Program-made: the position numbers and the translations under genes
Assembly: GCA_025057755.1 (NCBI GenBank)
Contig: JANWVC010000003.1
Coordinates: 186,001 to 250,000 of the forward strand
DNA: 64,000 nt
From: Limisphaera sp.
Lineage (GTDB): Bacteria > Verrucomicrobiota > Verrucomicrobiia > Limisphaerales > Limisphaeraceae
Reading direction: 5' to 3'
Notes under the pieces: model-generated
The model's database searches: none
The model's input: the letters and a program-made list of their open reading frames with translations, nothing else
What the model was told of the DNA's origin: nothing
Shown: in pieces, positions 44,946 through 54,793 of the stretch
How positions within the stretch are numbered: position 1 is the first letter of the stretch
How the letters are laid out: every line of letters begins with the position of its first letter

Positions 44946-46397
44946 TCAACCTCCTCCGGACACCGCCGATCGCTGAAGCCAACGCCCCAACAAAAGATAC
45001 AAAACGCCCGTCAACAGGTAGACAGGCAACGTCATGTAAGACGGAAACACATTCCATTGCAGATACGCCCAATAAAACAAAGCCAAGGGGATCGCCCACG
45101 CCATCAAAACCGCAAAGTTGAAACTACGACCTGTTGCCGCAGCCCATTCCTGGATAACACCGAATCGTTTTGCCAAGTAAACATCGGCCAAGATCACCGC
45201 ACCCACGGGCGCCAACGTTGTGCCATAAAGCCCAACAAAATCTAACAGCTTCATCGCCACGGCAGGAAACATACCCGCCACGGTACAAAGCACGCCGGCA
45301 ATCAGTGTCGCCGTGGCTCGGGACATTCGCGGATACAACGACTGAAAGGCTAGCCCTGCACGATAAATGGTTGGATTGGCGGTCGTCCAACCGGCGATAA
45401 TCACGCAAATCAGCCCTGCCCAGCCCACCGCGTCCCAGACCATTGGCCCCGGCGCCATCCCCCGTGCCGGGTCCACCCCTTTGGCTCGCACCCAATAAAC
45501 CAACAACAATGCGGCACAAATCCACGCGATGTAATGACCGAGGAACATGCCCGCCGCGGAAGCCCACCCGTATGACGGTTTACGCGCAAACCGCAACACC
45601 GAAAGATCCGACATGCCGATGTGCATCGCGGCATTGCAAAACCATGCAAAGAAGACCACGCCCCAAAAGCCGATCCGGCTTGGATGGCCCTCCGGAGGCG
45701 TCAGTAACTCCATCAAATTCAGGCTCCCCAGCTTCCCCAACATCACCAGACCGCAAGCCACAAAGACCAGAAACATCCACGGCGCGGCCAAATGGCCCAC
45801 GCGCGCCACAAAGCCATAACCACGAATCGCCACAAACGTCATGACCGCGCCCAACGCCAGCACCGTTCCACACCAAGCTAAATTGGTCGGCAGGGTATCC
45901 TGGAACGTAGGCATCTGAATTCCCGGGAAGGGAACACCCACCGCCGTGGCCGAGACCGTCACCATGGCGCCGGCCAGGAAACAAAACAAAATCCCATTGG
46001 CAAGATTGTACAAGACAACCAGCTTCCGACCGCAAATCCGCTCCAATTGATAATACAAAGTTAACCGATAACGCGTCGCAACAGGAGCTGTGAGGTACCG
46101 CCAGCTTAGGACCGCCAAAAGATTTCCCAACAACAGGCCTCCCAGCAAATCCACCGCACTCACACCCCAGGCCACAAACAACGGCCCGATCATGAACTCG
46201 GTCCCGGCTGTGTGCTCCCCCGCATACATGCCCCAGAATGCCGTCGGCCCCTTCTGCGCGTGCTCGGGAACGGTTTCCCTCTCAAACTCGTCTCCAGCAT
46301 GAGCAGTGTTCGAAACCTTGGGCCTCTCGACCTCGGTGGCAGCCACCGCTTGATGACCCGGCGTGCTGGCACCCCGCTGACCATCCGCATTGCACAT
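44946..46397 (-). CDS. NCS1-type permease (cytosine/purine permease family)
   Basis: About 483 residues with around twelve membrane segments, in the nucleobase:cation symporter-1 family (CodB/HyuP relatives). Start ATG 46397 has GGAG 8 nt upstream; an N-terminal tail of about 50 polar residues precedes the first helix. GYGFVARVGHLAAPWMFLV and AGWTTANPTIYRAGLAFQSL resemble CodB-like segments. Its place in front of rhaB and larA suggests uptake of a sugar or sugar acid rather than a base, but members of this family are not known for that; the substrate is open. Confidence 0.85.
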   Translation of the reverse strand: MCNADGQRGASTPGHQAVAATEVERPKVSNTAHAGDEFERETVPEHAQKGPTAFWGMYAGEHTAGTEFMIGPLFVAWGVSAVDLLGGLLLGNLLAVLSWRYLTAPVATRYRLTLYYQLERICGRKLVVLYNLANGILFCFLAGAMVTVSATAVGVPFPGIQMPTFQDTLPTNLAWCGTVLALGAVMTFVAIRGYGFVARVGHLAAPWMFLVFVACGLVMLGKLGSLNLMELLTPPEGHPSRIGFWGVVFFAWFCNAAMHIGMSDLSVLRFARKPSYGWASAAGMFLGHYIAWICAALLLVYWVRAKGVDPARGMAPGPMVWDAVGWAGLICVIIAGWTTANPTIYRAGLAFQSLYPRMSRATATLIAGVLCTVAGMFPAVAMKLLDFVGLYGTTLAPVGAVILADVYLAKRFGVIQEWAAATGRSFNFAVLMAWAIPLALFYWAYLQWNVFPSYMTLPVYLLTGVLYLLLGRWLQRSAVSGGG

Positions 46398-46953
46398 GGT
46401 GGAACTCCAGATTACCAATCAATCCTGGCATTGACCAGCCCGAATTAATACCGGCTTGACTCCATTCAATCTCGATGAGCCCTACCAGTCCCAGCCCCCA
46501 ACCACATGCAACTCACCGCAAGGGCGCTGCCTTCCAATCCAATGCTACGCAGTTAACAAGCGTTTGCCCCCAATCGCACCCAGTCCAGCGCAAAGAGCTT
46601 TTGACGAAACACGCCAACCCACTTCACATTTGGAATCATAGAAGCATGCTTGGTTGTGCACATGCAGATTAGGTAGCTCTCTCAGCAGTCGTCGCAGCAG
46701 GAGGCTCGCGGGCCCCACGCAACGACTGTCCGGTCAACTTGGGCACTCCTGAGTCGATCTCGACCGCTTCCCGCCGGCGTCTCTGCATTGCCGGATAGCG
46801 TTCCTAAGCCGAACCTAGCCCGGAGCCACGGCTCGACCCTTCACTGCAAAACATAGCGGGATGCTGTGCTGGGATGGACCTCGTGGTTGCCACGGGCCCA
46901 ATGGGTCCGTACGATGATGGACATGCGGCGCATGAAGAAACGCAGCCGATTCG
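46398..46953. other. Divergent intergenic stretch without a gene
   Basis: This 556-nt gap separates the permease and scpA promoters. No ORF with coding character, no tRNA-like fold, and no repeat was found on reading either strand. Confidence 0.5.
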
Positions 46954-47748
46954 ATGGCGGATTACAAGGTCAGATTTGAGGTTTTTGAAGGCCCCCTCGA
47001 CCTGCTCCTTTACCTCGTCAAAAAGGAGGAGGTAGACATTTACGAGGTGAACCTGAGCACACTGGCGACGCAGTTTCTTGAATATCTTGATTTGATGCGG
47101 CAGTTGGACCTGGACGTGGCAGGCGAATTCATCGTCATGGCCGCCACGTTGCTCTACATCAAAAGCCGCGAACTGTTGCCCGTGGATCAACAGGTAGCGG
47201 TCGAAGGCGAGGAGGAAGGTCCCGATCCCCGGTGGGACCTTATTCGACAACTGGTAGAGTACAAAAAATTCAAAGACGCCGCCGCGCGGTTTCAAGAATT
47301 AGAGCAGTTGCAAGAATCCATTTACCCCCATCAACCCCCGGCCGAGCATCCGTTGCCGCCCACCTCCTTCCCAAGCCCTCAGGTTTCTCTGTTCGATCTG
47401 CTTAGTGCGATTCAGCAGGTGCTCAAGCGCCTCTCCGAACGTCAGCCACCGGAAGAAATCGTGGACGACCGTTGGACCGTGGCCGGCCAGATGGAACATA
47501 TCCTCCGCGTGCTGCTCGAGCAGCCCCGTATCACCTTCCGCGCCCTTTTTGACACCATGGCCCATAGGGCCGAAGTGGTGACCACTTTCCTTGCCCTGTT
47601 GGAACTGATCCGTTTACAGCAGGTCGTGGCTCATCAAGAGGAAACCTTTGGCGAGATCCTCTTGACTCGACGCCGACCAAATACAGAAACCGCGTCTGCC
47701 ATTCCGGTATCGGCCGGTGGAGCGACTTCGGGCGCGTTCCTGTCGTAA
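46954..47748 (+). CDS. scpA: Segregation and condensation protein A
   Basis: Kleisin that bridges SMC heads for chromosome condensation. The 264 residues open with the conserved FEVFEGPLDLLLYLVKKEEVDIYEVNL and continue with GEFIVMAATLLYIKSRELLP, then the winged-helix C-terminus RITFRALFD ... VVTTFLALLELIRLQQV. It is 3 nt from scpB, which encodes its partner. smc is not in the window. Confidence 0.96.
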   Translation: MADYKVRFEVFEGPLDLLLYLVKKEEVDIYEVNLSTLATQFLEYLDLMRQLDLDVAGEFIVMAATLLYIKSRELLPVDQQVAVEGEEEGPDPRWDLIRQLVEYKKFKDAAARFQELEQLQESIYPHQPPAEHPLPPTSFPSPQVSLFDLLSAIQQVLKRLSERQPPEEIVDDRWTVAGQMEHILRVLLEQPRITFRALFDTMAHRAEVVTTFLALLELIRLQQVVAHQEETFGEILLTRRRPNTETASAIPVSAGGATSGAFLS

Positions 47749-47751
47749 GCC

Positions 47752-48549
47752 ATGAGCACACAACTTCGTTCCGTGTTGGAGGCCCTATTATTTGCCTCGG
47801 CCAAACCGTTGCCCGCGCGGGAACTTCGAGACGTCCTTCACCGTACTGCTGAAGCCGAAGATGCACCGCAAATCGCCAGGGCGTGGAGCAACGTGGCGAC
47901 CGATGAGATTGAATCTGAATTGGCTACGCTGGCAGCGGAGTATGAAGCGGCCGCGCGAAGCTACCGACTGGTATGTGTTGCAGGAGCCTGGCAATTTGTG
48001 TCGCGGCCCGAGTTCGCCCCTTGGATCCGGGTATTGGTGGGTGCACGGCCCCGTCCACCGCGGTTGTCTCAAGCTGCTCTTGAAACACTGGCAGTGATCG
48101 CATACCGACAGCCGATCACACGAGCTGCCATTGAGGAAGTCCGCGGAGTAAACGTGGATGGTGTTATTCAAACCCTGCTTCAAAGAGGTTTGATCCGGGA
48201 AGTGGGCCGGTCGAACACTCTGGGGCGACCTGTCACTTATGGGACCACTGATCTATTCCTGGAGTATTTCGGCCTACGCAGCTTGGAAGACCTACCCGCC
48301 TCAGACGAACTGCGTCTATGGAAGGGTGAAACTTCTACCCAATCCAAGAACGTCGGCACAGATGGTGTCTCCGCGCCAGGTGAGGCACCCGTCAGTTCTT
48401 CTCTGACGACCGTGCCCGCGGCTCCACCAGCCGTGTCAATCGCCAACGTCCAGATCGCCATTGCGACTCCCGCCGCGGAGCGGTCCACGCCCGGTCATTC
48501 GGCGGAATCTCATCCGGATGCAACGCACCCTGCAGCACCCGCCTCTTGA
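47752..48549 (+). CDS. scpB: Segregation and condensation protein B
   Basis: Winged-helix dimer that binds ScpA in the SMC complex. The core is typical: LRSVLEALLFASAKPLPARELRD, then LSQAALETLAVIAYRQPITRAAIEEVRGVNVDGVI and the ending LGRPVTYGTTDLFLEYFGL. A low-complexity tail of about 75 residues rich in Ala, Pro, Ser and Thr extends beyond the conserved part. Follows scpA after 3 nt. Confidence 0.95.
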   Translation: MSTQLRSVLEALLFASAKPLPARELRDVLHRTAEAEDAPQIARAWSNVATDEIESELATLAAEYEAAARSYRLVCVAGAWQFVSRPEFAPWIRVLVGARPRPPRLSQAALETLAVIAYRQPITRAAIEEVRGVNVDGVIQTLLQRGLIREVGRSNTLGRPVTYGTTDLFLEYFGLRSLEDLPASDELRLWKGETSTQSKNVGTDGVSAPGEAPVSSSLTTVPAAPPAVSIANVQIAIATPAAERSTPGHSAESHPDATHPAAPAS

Positions 48550-48713
48550 GTGCACCCCGTCCCTTGGGAGTGAGGCATGTCAGTCCGAAGCCTTTCGAAT
48601 GCCTATCTGCCCACTGCCCAAGATTTCACTCGAGCAGCTTCTCGAAATCAGCCCCCTTGGGCTCGTGCGCGTCCGACGGTTCTCGAAGCTTCCCACCTCC
48701 AGGATCGTGCTCG

Positions 48714-50060
48714 TCAACCCTTGGAGCCCGCCGCCCCACTGACGGTAACCTGCAAATCGGATGGCGTCTCTGATGGAGAAGGCGGATGAAAAAGCGTCGC
48801 CAGCGCCAGCGCGGCAAGGACCGAAACCACGGTGGGGACAAGAAACATGCCTTGCCAATCCGTGATACCATTGCGCGTGAACACAGACTCGCGAAGCCAG
48901 GGACACACAAAATTGGCGGCAATATTGCCAAACCCGAAGAGCATCATATTGAAGAGCCCTTGGGCGCTGGCCCGACTATCTTTCGGAAAATAGGCATCCA
49001 CAAAAATGGAAACCGTGGCAAAGAAAAATGCGTAGCAAATTCCATGCAGCATTTGCACCAGGATGATCAGCAGCTGGCTCTGCGGAAAAAGCGCGTACAC
49101 TGCAAACCGCACAGTGTGGCCCAAGACCCCCAGCACCAACGTTGTGCGCCAACCTAACCGTTTTAGGACGGCTCCCAGGATCAACATCGTGAGAATTTCC
49201 ATAACCTGGCCGATGCTCATTACCGGCATGATCCAATTGCCGGAAATGCCAGGGCCCCCCTCCTCGGCTGGCACCGCCAGAAACAACCCCGTCCAGTTGA
49301 AATACGCGTAAATTAAGAAGGCATCCACCAGCGTCATCAGCCACAACACGAACACGTAAGGTCGGCGTAATAAGCGCATGGCTTTGAGCCAGGCCAAACG
49401 ATCCATCCCTCCCGTGGTTTTGCGTGGAGGTGTGTGAGGCAGGGTCAGGCTGTAAAGCGCCATCAGCATCGAGGTCAAACCTGCCACAATGAAGGTCCAT
49501 CGGATGGACGCATACAACGCCTCTCCCTGGAGCCCGTGATTCAATACCGTGCGCAACCATGCGATCCAGTCTTCTGGCTGACTGACTCGCACCGCTTGCC
49601 AGTCCACCAAAATGAACGTGAAAGGCCAAGCCGCCAGAATCCATCCAACCGTACCCCCTACCCTGACGCGCCCAAAGTCGCGCTGCGGATCTCGGATATG
49701 CGCAAACGCAATCGAATTGCAGATCGAGATGGTCGGAACGTATAGCAGGCAATGCAGAAGCATTAGGCCGAAAAACGGCCAAAAGGACCGTGTCCAAGCA
49801 AGCCCCAACATCGCCAGTCCCCCAACCAAATGGCTAAAGGCCAGAAACCGCTCCGCTGCAAAATGCCGGTCAGCAAACTGGTTGCTGAAAAACATCCCGA
49901 AAATTGCCGCCAAGGGAAACGCATTCAGAATCCAAGATTGCTGGAGCGGCGTGAACCCCAGGCTAGGCAGGTAAGAGTAAATCAACGGTAACCATGCACC
50001 CCAAATGGCAAACTCCAACACCATCATCCCAAACAGCCGGAGGCGAATGGCACGTTGCAT
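48714..50060 (-). CDS. MFS transporter of the nucleoside:H+ symporter type
   Basis: A 448-residue, twelve-helix permease of the NupG/XapB family. LRLFGMMVLEFAIWGAWLP is the family beginning and the cytoplasmic loop at HIRDPQRDFGRVRVGGTVGWI matches too. The long loop in the middle of the chain and the LLHGICYAFFFATVSIFVD helix are also typical. Probably imports nucleosides by proton symport; in Verrucomicrobiota many such proteins have been annotated without test. It stands alone. Confidence 0.87.
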   Translation of the reverse strand: MQRAIRLRLFGMMVLEFAIWGAWLPLIYSYLPSLGFTPLQQSWILNAFPLAAIFGMFFSNQFADRHFAAERFLAFSHLVGGLAMLGLAWTRSFWPFFGLMLLHCLLYVPTISICNSIAFAHIRDPQRDFGRVRVGGTVGWILAAWPFTFILVDWQAVRVSQPEDWIAWLRTVLNHGLQGEALYASIRWTFIVAGLTSMLMALYSLTLPHTPPRKTTGGMDRLAWLKAMRLLRRPYVFVLWLMTLVDAFLIYAYFNWTGLFLAVPAEEGGPGISGNWIMPVMSIGQVMEILTMLILGAVLKRLGWRTTLVLGVLGHTVRFAVYALFPQSQLLIILVQMLHGICYAFFFATVSIFVDAYFPKDSRASAQGLFNMMLFGFGNIAANFVCPWLRESVFTRNGITDWQGMFLVPTVVSVLAALALATLFHPPSPSETPSDLQVTVSGAAGSKG

Positions 50061-50355
50061 ATCAGCGTGCGCAGCTTAGACAGCCGGCCAACCGGGACGC
50101 AAGCGGCATGCCGACTCAACCGACGATCGGCCGATCCAACCTGACTGGCAATCCGCCTGAGACTCACTTCTCTGACGAGCACTCGGGAAGTCTTTCTATA
50201 GCTGATCGCACAGCCCGGCCACCAGCTGGGTCAACAATCAACCAGGCAAACTTGTCGCCCTAAGCAAGGGGGGCGACCGAGTGCCAATCCCATCGATCCA
50301 TTGGAAGTGCTTCCGGGCCCTGTATCGGACCCGATTCCGCTGCCCAGGCCCGATT

Positions 50356-51207
50356 TCAGCCCAAATGCATCAAATGCTCAATCTGCTCAAACTGGCTCCG
50401 CAGGCGTTCAATCCAGTCTGACAATCGGGAGTCATCCAGTCCAAATCGATCCCGGACTGCCGGGTCCAAGCGAGCACTTCCGAAGATACCGCACTGGTCC
50501 GATCGTGCTTCGTGCGCAACCGCGTTGGCCACGTGCGCAACCACTGAAAGAGCACACGGGGAGTCCAACCGGGGCTGATGATGATATCGCACTCCTTGCA
50601 CCAGATTATCCGGCAAACGCCACAGTCGCAACAACTCTCCCCCCACCTCTGCATGGTCCGTTCCTACCACGTCCATTTCAGCTTCGGAACGGGTCATGCC
50701 CGCTAGGGCGACGCGTGCGCGAATCTCCGCCATCTGCTCGGAGCTCAGGGCCAGACTTAGCACCAACTTACCCAGGTCATGCAACAAACCAACGGTGAAG
50801 GCCACTGAAGGCTCCACATCGACGCTAAGGCCTGCGCCCGTGACACACTCGGCTGCCTGTGCCGCTGTCACCGAATGCCGCCACAAATCTTCGGCTTCCA
50901 CTGCATGCTGGGGTAGCACCACCGACATTGCTCCCCCAAAGGCCAAACTCAACACAATATGCAGAATCTGCTGATGTCCCAGCAAAAACACCGCCTGATC
51001 GACCGACGCCACCGGCTCTTCAAGACCAAAAAACGGCGAGTTGCAAGCCCGGAGGAGCTTGGCTGTCAAAACGTTGTCACATTTGAGCACCTCCACGATC
51101 TCTTCATTGCTAATGGCCGGCTGCTCTAACAAAGTCACCAAACGCAGTGCCGCTTGTGACACCGGCGGCAGGTTTCTGACTCTGCCCACGATCTCTTGCG
51201 CTTTCAT
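50356..51207 (-). CDS. HDOD-domain protein
   Basis: A 283-residue signalling protein with the HDOD fold (HD-related output domain), residues about 8-210. LPPVSQAALRLVTLLEQP is the domain start, and AFTVGLLHDLGKLVL and GTDHAEVGGELLRLWRLP supply the HD-like part, here with HD kept. Start ATG 51207 is used; ATG 51216 is alternative. HDOD proteins relay c-di-GMP or two-component signals in many lineages but usually lack phosphodiesterase activity. The target is unknown. Confidence 0.87.
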   Translation of the reverse strand: MKAQEIVGRVRNLPPVSQAALRLVTLLEQPAISNEEIVEVLKCDNVLTAKLLRACNSPFFGLEEPVASVDQAVFLLGHQQILHIVLSLAFGGAMSVVLPQHAVEAEDLWRHSVTAAQAAECVTGAGLSVDVEPSVAFTVGLLHDLGKLVLSLALSSEQMAEIRARVALAGMTRSEAEMDVVGTDHAEVGGELLRLWRLPDNLVQGVRYHHQPRLDSPCALSVVAHVANAVAHEARSDQCGIFGSARLDPAVRDRFGLDDSRLSDWIERLRSQFEQIEHLMHLG

Positions 51208-51688
51208 GTGCCCCATGCCTGCGGTTTTGATCGATACACTTGGATGCCCGTTACCATCTGCCGACTGCCATCCGTGCCAGCCTCTCACATCTCGTTGGCC
51301 CTACCAAATTGGACGCCTCGCGTGTGGAAGAAAAGCCTGACGCAACGAACCTCCTACATTCTGGCACCTTCCCTGTCGCAAAGACAACTCGCATTCTACC
51401 AGGCAAAGCACCGCCCAGGCCAACAGGTGGGGTCCCGGTTCGAGCCCGACATGGTCCAAGCTGCCCGGTCAAAACCTTCCCGAGATTAAGGCTGCCCATA
51501 AAGCCGTCGTTGCCCCTTCAGCATCGGAAAAAGACGGGGCGGGCTGAAGTGGCTACAGAGGCCCGTCAAGTTCAGGTTCGGTTCATCCAGAGAGACCGCG
51601 CAGGATTGTTAACCGGTGCCCGCCACCGCAAAGATGGATGGAAACTTGAGTCGGTCGGCCCGTTGACGCATGTTGACACGGCGGAACT
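51208..51688. other. Gap before tRNA-Leu
   Basis: No protein gene is supported in this 481-nt stretch between the HDOD start and tRNA-Leu. Two TTGAC hexamer-like sequences at 51663 and 51673 lie too close to the tRNA to be its -35 box. Confidence 0.45.
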
Positions 51689-51773
51689 GCGCGCGTGGCG
51701 GAATCGGTAGACGCGCCAGACTTAGGATCTGGTTCCGCAAGGAGTGGAGGTTCGAGTCCTCCCGCGCGCACCA
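51689..51773 (+). tRNA. tRNA-Leu (anticodon UAG)
   Basis: An 85-nt class II tRNA with a 7-bp acceptor stem GCGCGCG/CGCGCGC, discriminator A and encoded CCA. The anticodon stem CCAGA/TCTGG holds loop CTTAGGA, giving UAG, which reads CUA and CUG. A long variable arm follows and the T arm is GGAGG TTCGAGT CCTCC. Complete and regular. Confidence 0.97.
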
Positions 51774-51848
51774 AGATTCTACGGCTCCCTACTGCGGAGC
51801 ATGACGATCTTGAACTGCCTGCACAGCAACGGCCGCTTGGTCTATCGG

Positions 51849-53165
51849 CTACGACGCAGCCACGCGACGGTACGCCTCGGCCAGGAGCGTCATTGGATGC
51901 ACAACCCGCCAAGGCAATCCTGCCTTCCGAATTCCGTGTTCCAACTGAAGAAGGCAGCCGGGATTGGCATTTGCCACGACCGTGGCTCCAGTGCTCCGGA
52001 GACGGGCGAGTTTCCGTTCTAACAACTGTTGGGCCATTACCGGTTGTATCAGGTTGTAAATCCCAGCGCTGCCACAACACCAGTTGGCCTCCGGCAATTC
52101 TACCAAGGTCACTTTGGGGAGACTTCGCAAGATTTGCCGGGGCGCCTCCACGACCCGCTGGCCGTGCGACAAATGGCACGACTCGTGATAGGTCACCACC
52201 AGAGGTGGATGGGCATTCCCTCCCGGCGCTTCCCAACCGATGGCCACTAGCCATTCATGCACGTCCTTCACCTTTCGATCCCAAAGCCGGGCCCGATCCC
52301 GATACCGAGCGTCGTCCTGCAGGAGCCGACTGTAGTGCTTCAAATGCGACCCGCATCCGCCGGCATTGCTGATGATCGCATCAAACCGGTCGGGGGGAAT
52401 CTGATCGATACTGCGTCGGGCCAAGTCTGCCGCCAACCGGAGCTCGCCATTGTGAGCATGCAGGGAACCGCAACAGGATTGGTGACGGGGCACATGAACT
52501 TCGCAACCGTTCCACGCCAAGACCTCGGCAGTGTCCCGATTCACTTCGCTGAACAGAACGTCCTGTGCGCAACCGGTTAGCAGGGCCACCCGATACCGCC
52601 GCCGACCACGAGCCAGCACCACTGGTGGGATTAAATCGTCGGAAAACGCCGGTGCCACCGTCGGAGTCATGGCTTCCAGTTCCCGCCAACGAACGGGTAA
52701 TAATCGCAGCACTCCGCTTCGGCGGACCCAATGCTGCAGCCCGGTCTCTTGATATAAACGCAGCAAACGCGCCAGCCATTGGAGCCGCCCGGGAGCCGAG
52801 AATAACCATCGGATGGTCAGGGTTCGAACCAGTCGGCGCCAAATGCCGTCCAACAGGCGCCTCTCTTCAATTTCGGCACGCGCCTGCTCAAACAACTCCG
52901 CGTAATCGACCCCAGCTGGACAAGCAGACATGCAAGCCAGGCAACCCAGGCAAAAATACATCTCTTCCGCAAAGAGTCGACCGGGCTCTAGCTCATCATC
53001 CGCAATGGCACGCATCAGGGCGATTCGCCCCCTGGGACTGTGCCGTTCCACTTTAGTCGCTGCATAAGTGGGGCAAGTCGGCAAACACAGCCCGCAGTGC
53101 ATGCATTGCTGGATCACAGAATAATCCAGCGAGCGCAAACGTGATGGGGAAACCCCGTCTCTCAT
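51849..53165 (-). CDS. glcF: Glycolate oxidase-type iron-sulfur subunit
   Basis: A 438-residue heterodisulfide-reductase-like protein (GlcF/LutA type). Two 4Fe-4S motifs, CMHCGLCLPTCPTY and CLGCLACMSACPAG, are at the start, then two CCG modules with SCCGSLHAHNGE and WCCGSAGIYNL. It carries electrons from a flavoprotein such as GlcD. ATG 53165 is chosen because the frame's 85 extra codons upstream are not related to the family. glcD and glcE are not adjacent, so the partner must be encoded elsewhere. Confidence 0.93.
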   Translation of the reverse strand: MRDGVSPSRLRSLDYSVIQQCMHCGLCLPTCPTYAATKVERHSPRGRIALMRAIADDELEPGRLFAEEMYFCLGCLACMSACPAGVDYAELFEQARAEIEERRLLDGIWRRLVRTLTIRWLFSAPGRLQWLARLLRLYQETGLQHWVRRSGVLRLLPVRWRELEAMTPTVAPAFSDDLIPPVVLARGRRRYRVALLTGCAQDVLFSEVNRDTAEVLAWNGCEVHVPRHQSCCGSLHAHNGELRLAADLARRSIDQIPPDRFDAIISNAGGCGSHLKHYSRLLQDDARYRDRARLWDRKVKDVHEWLVAIGWEAPGGNAHPPLVVTYHESCHLSHGQRVVEAPRQILRSLPKVTLVELPEANWCCGSAGIYNLIQPVMAQQLLERKLARLRSTGATVVANANPGCLLQLEHGIRKAGLPWRVVHPMTLLAEAYRRVAAS

Positions 53166-53543
53166 CCTCGCAGCCGTCTTACCAAAATCCCAACTCGACA
53201 CGTGCCCTTTTCGCTGCGGCCTGCACGGACCCACCATCGGATGGTCCAGGGCAGACCGAACGACGGCGACGCTAATCGAACTCCGCCCTTGGCAGCAAAT
53301 CCAAACAAGGAAGGGCTGGTGCAATCCATCACTCTCCGATAAGGAAATCCTGCCCTGGGTGGATCTGCGCAAGCCCCTGCGGCAAACGAGAGTTCCTTTC
53401 CCCGGCCCTTCCGTAAACAATGCCGGATTGCAAACACGGGCTTCTTGTGACTATCCTGAAGCATGCAAATGCCGAAGCCCCCGACTTCGAACCAGAACCG
53501 GTCCCACATGCGTTCGATCCCTTCGCGCCTGACGCATGCTCCG

Positions 53544-54455
53544 ATGGCTCGACGCGAGTTTTTGCGCAGGGCCGTCTTTGCGGCCGGCGCCATGGCGGTC
53601 ACTGGCCCCTGGCTGCGAGCTGAGGAGTCGCTCCCACGCCGATTTGACCCGATGGAAACCGTAACGTTGGGCAAATCTGGCATCCGCACCTCACGCTTTT
53701 CATTAGGCACCGGCATGCGCGGAGGAAATCGCCAATCCAACCATACTCGCATGGGGCGGGATAAACTCATGTCCCTTTTACGAGAATCCTATGAACGTGG
53801 CATCCGGCTTTTTGACCTGGCTGATCTTTATGGCACGCATCCCTATCTGATTCCCGCCCTGGAAGGTGTGCCCCGTGATCGCTACCAAATCGTGACGAAG
53901 ATTTGGTTTCGCCCTGGGGGGATCCCGGAACCGGAACGCCCCGATGCAGACGTGGTGGTGGAGCGGTTCCTTCGTGAACTGAAGACGGATTACATTGATC
54001 TGGTCCTACTGCACTGTGTCACTTCCGCCCAATGGCCCAAAGAATTGGAACGCCAAATGGAAATCCTTGCGCGACTCAAGCAAAAAGGTGTCATTCGAGC
54101 ACACGGTGTGTCCTGTCACTCTCTCGAAGCACTCAAAGCCGCGGCTGAAGAACCGTGGGTGGACTCTGTTCACGCGCGCATCAACCCATTTCAAATGAGC
54201 ATGGACGGACCGCCTTCCGAGGTGGTGCCGGTGCTGCGGCAAATCAAATCTGCCGGCAAGGGTATCGTGGGAATGAAGATCGTGGGCGAGGGTCGTCTTC
54301 GCAACGATCCGGAAAAGCTGGACGAGTCCATCCGTTTCGTATTGCAACTTGGATGTGTGGACGTTGTGACAGTCGGCTGCGAAAGTATTCAGGAGGTAGA
54401 CGATTTTGCCGACCGGGTTCGCAAAGTGCCTGTGGCTCTTAAGCAAGCAGCCTGA
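53544..54455 (+). CDS. Tat-exported aldo/keto reductase family protein
   Basis: A 303-residue protein; ATG 53544 gives a Tat signal (ARREFLRRAVFAAGAMAV), while the frame stays open to 53463. The barrel has the family start TVTLGKSGIRTSRFSLGTG and catalytic DLADLYG (Asp/Tyr), then LLHC where His is usual. The Lys after the barrel strand is in IVTKIWF. The exported location is unusual for NADPH-dependent enzymes, which suggests a tightly bound cofactor or a different role. Immediately upstream of the WXG module with 338 nt between. Confidence 0.88.
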   Translation: MARREFLRRAVFAAGAMAVTGPWLRAEESLPRRFDPMETVTLGKSGIRTSRFSLGTGMRGGNRQSNHTRMGRDKLMSLLRESYERGIRLFDLADLYGTHPYLIPALEGVPRDRYQIVTKIWFRPGGIPEPERPDADVVVERFLRELKTDYIDLVLLHCVTSAQWPKELERQMEILARLKQKGVIRAHGVSCHSLEALKAAAEEPWVDSVHARINPFQMSMDGPPSEVVPVLRQIKSAGKGIVGMKIVGEGRLRNDPEKLDESIRFVLQLGCVDVVTVGCESIQEVDDFADRVRKVPVALKQAA

Positions 54456-54793
54456 CGACGTCCCTGGCAATAAGCAGTTCCTTCATAGCGACCCACAATC
54501 GGTCTCATGCATCGGAAGACCCATGAAAGGTCGGAAGCAAATGCTGGTGCGCGTTTGACAATTGTCATCCCTGAGGCGTGCGCATGCGGCATGATAAGCG
54601 GGGATATTGTGCCGCGTGCCCGGTTCCAGTTGGCTGGTTTGGCCGTTGTCGACAGGCAGAAGCCGCTTGGGGGATGAATCCGCCCGGCTCCGGCTATGCC
54701 AGAACGCTTTCGGAATGGCAGCCGGCAGGCCAGCTTGTTAGCTTGATGCAGGCAGCTAACCTAACGCTGCCGCCAGATCGGCAGGAGAGGGGT
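54456..54793. promoter_or_regulatory. Leader of the WXG100/FtsK module
   Basis: A 338-nt gap without a clear gene, although the frame of the first module gene is open back to 54578. A possible promoter is TTGTTA (54735-54740), 16 nt, TAACCT (54757-54762), about 30 nt before the ATG at 54794. Confidence 0.3.

Noticed and set aside
51663..51678. TTGAC boxes as tRNA promoter
   Set aside because: Only 10-25 nt from the mature tRNA 5' end, which leaves no room for a -10 box.
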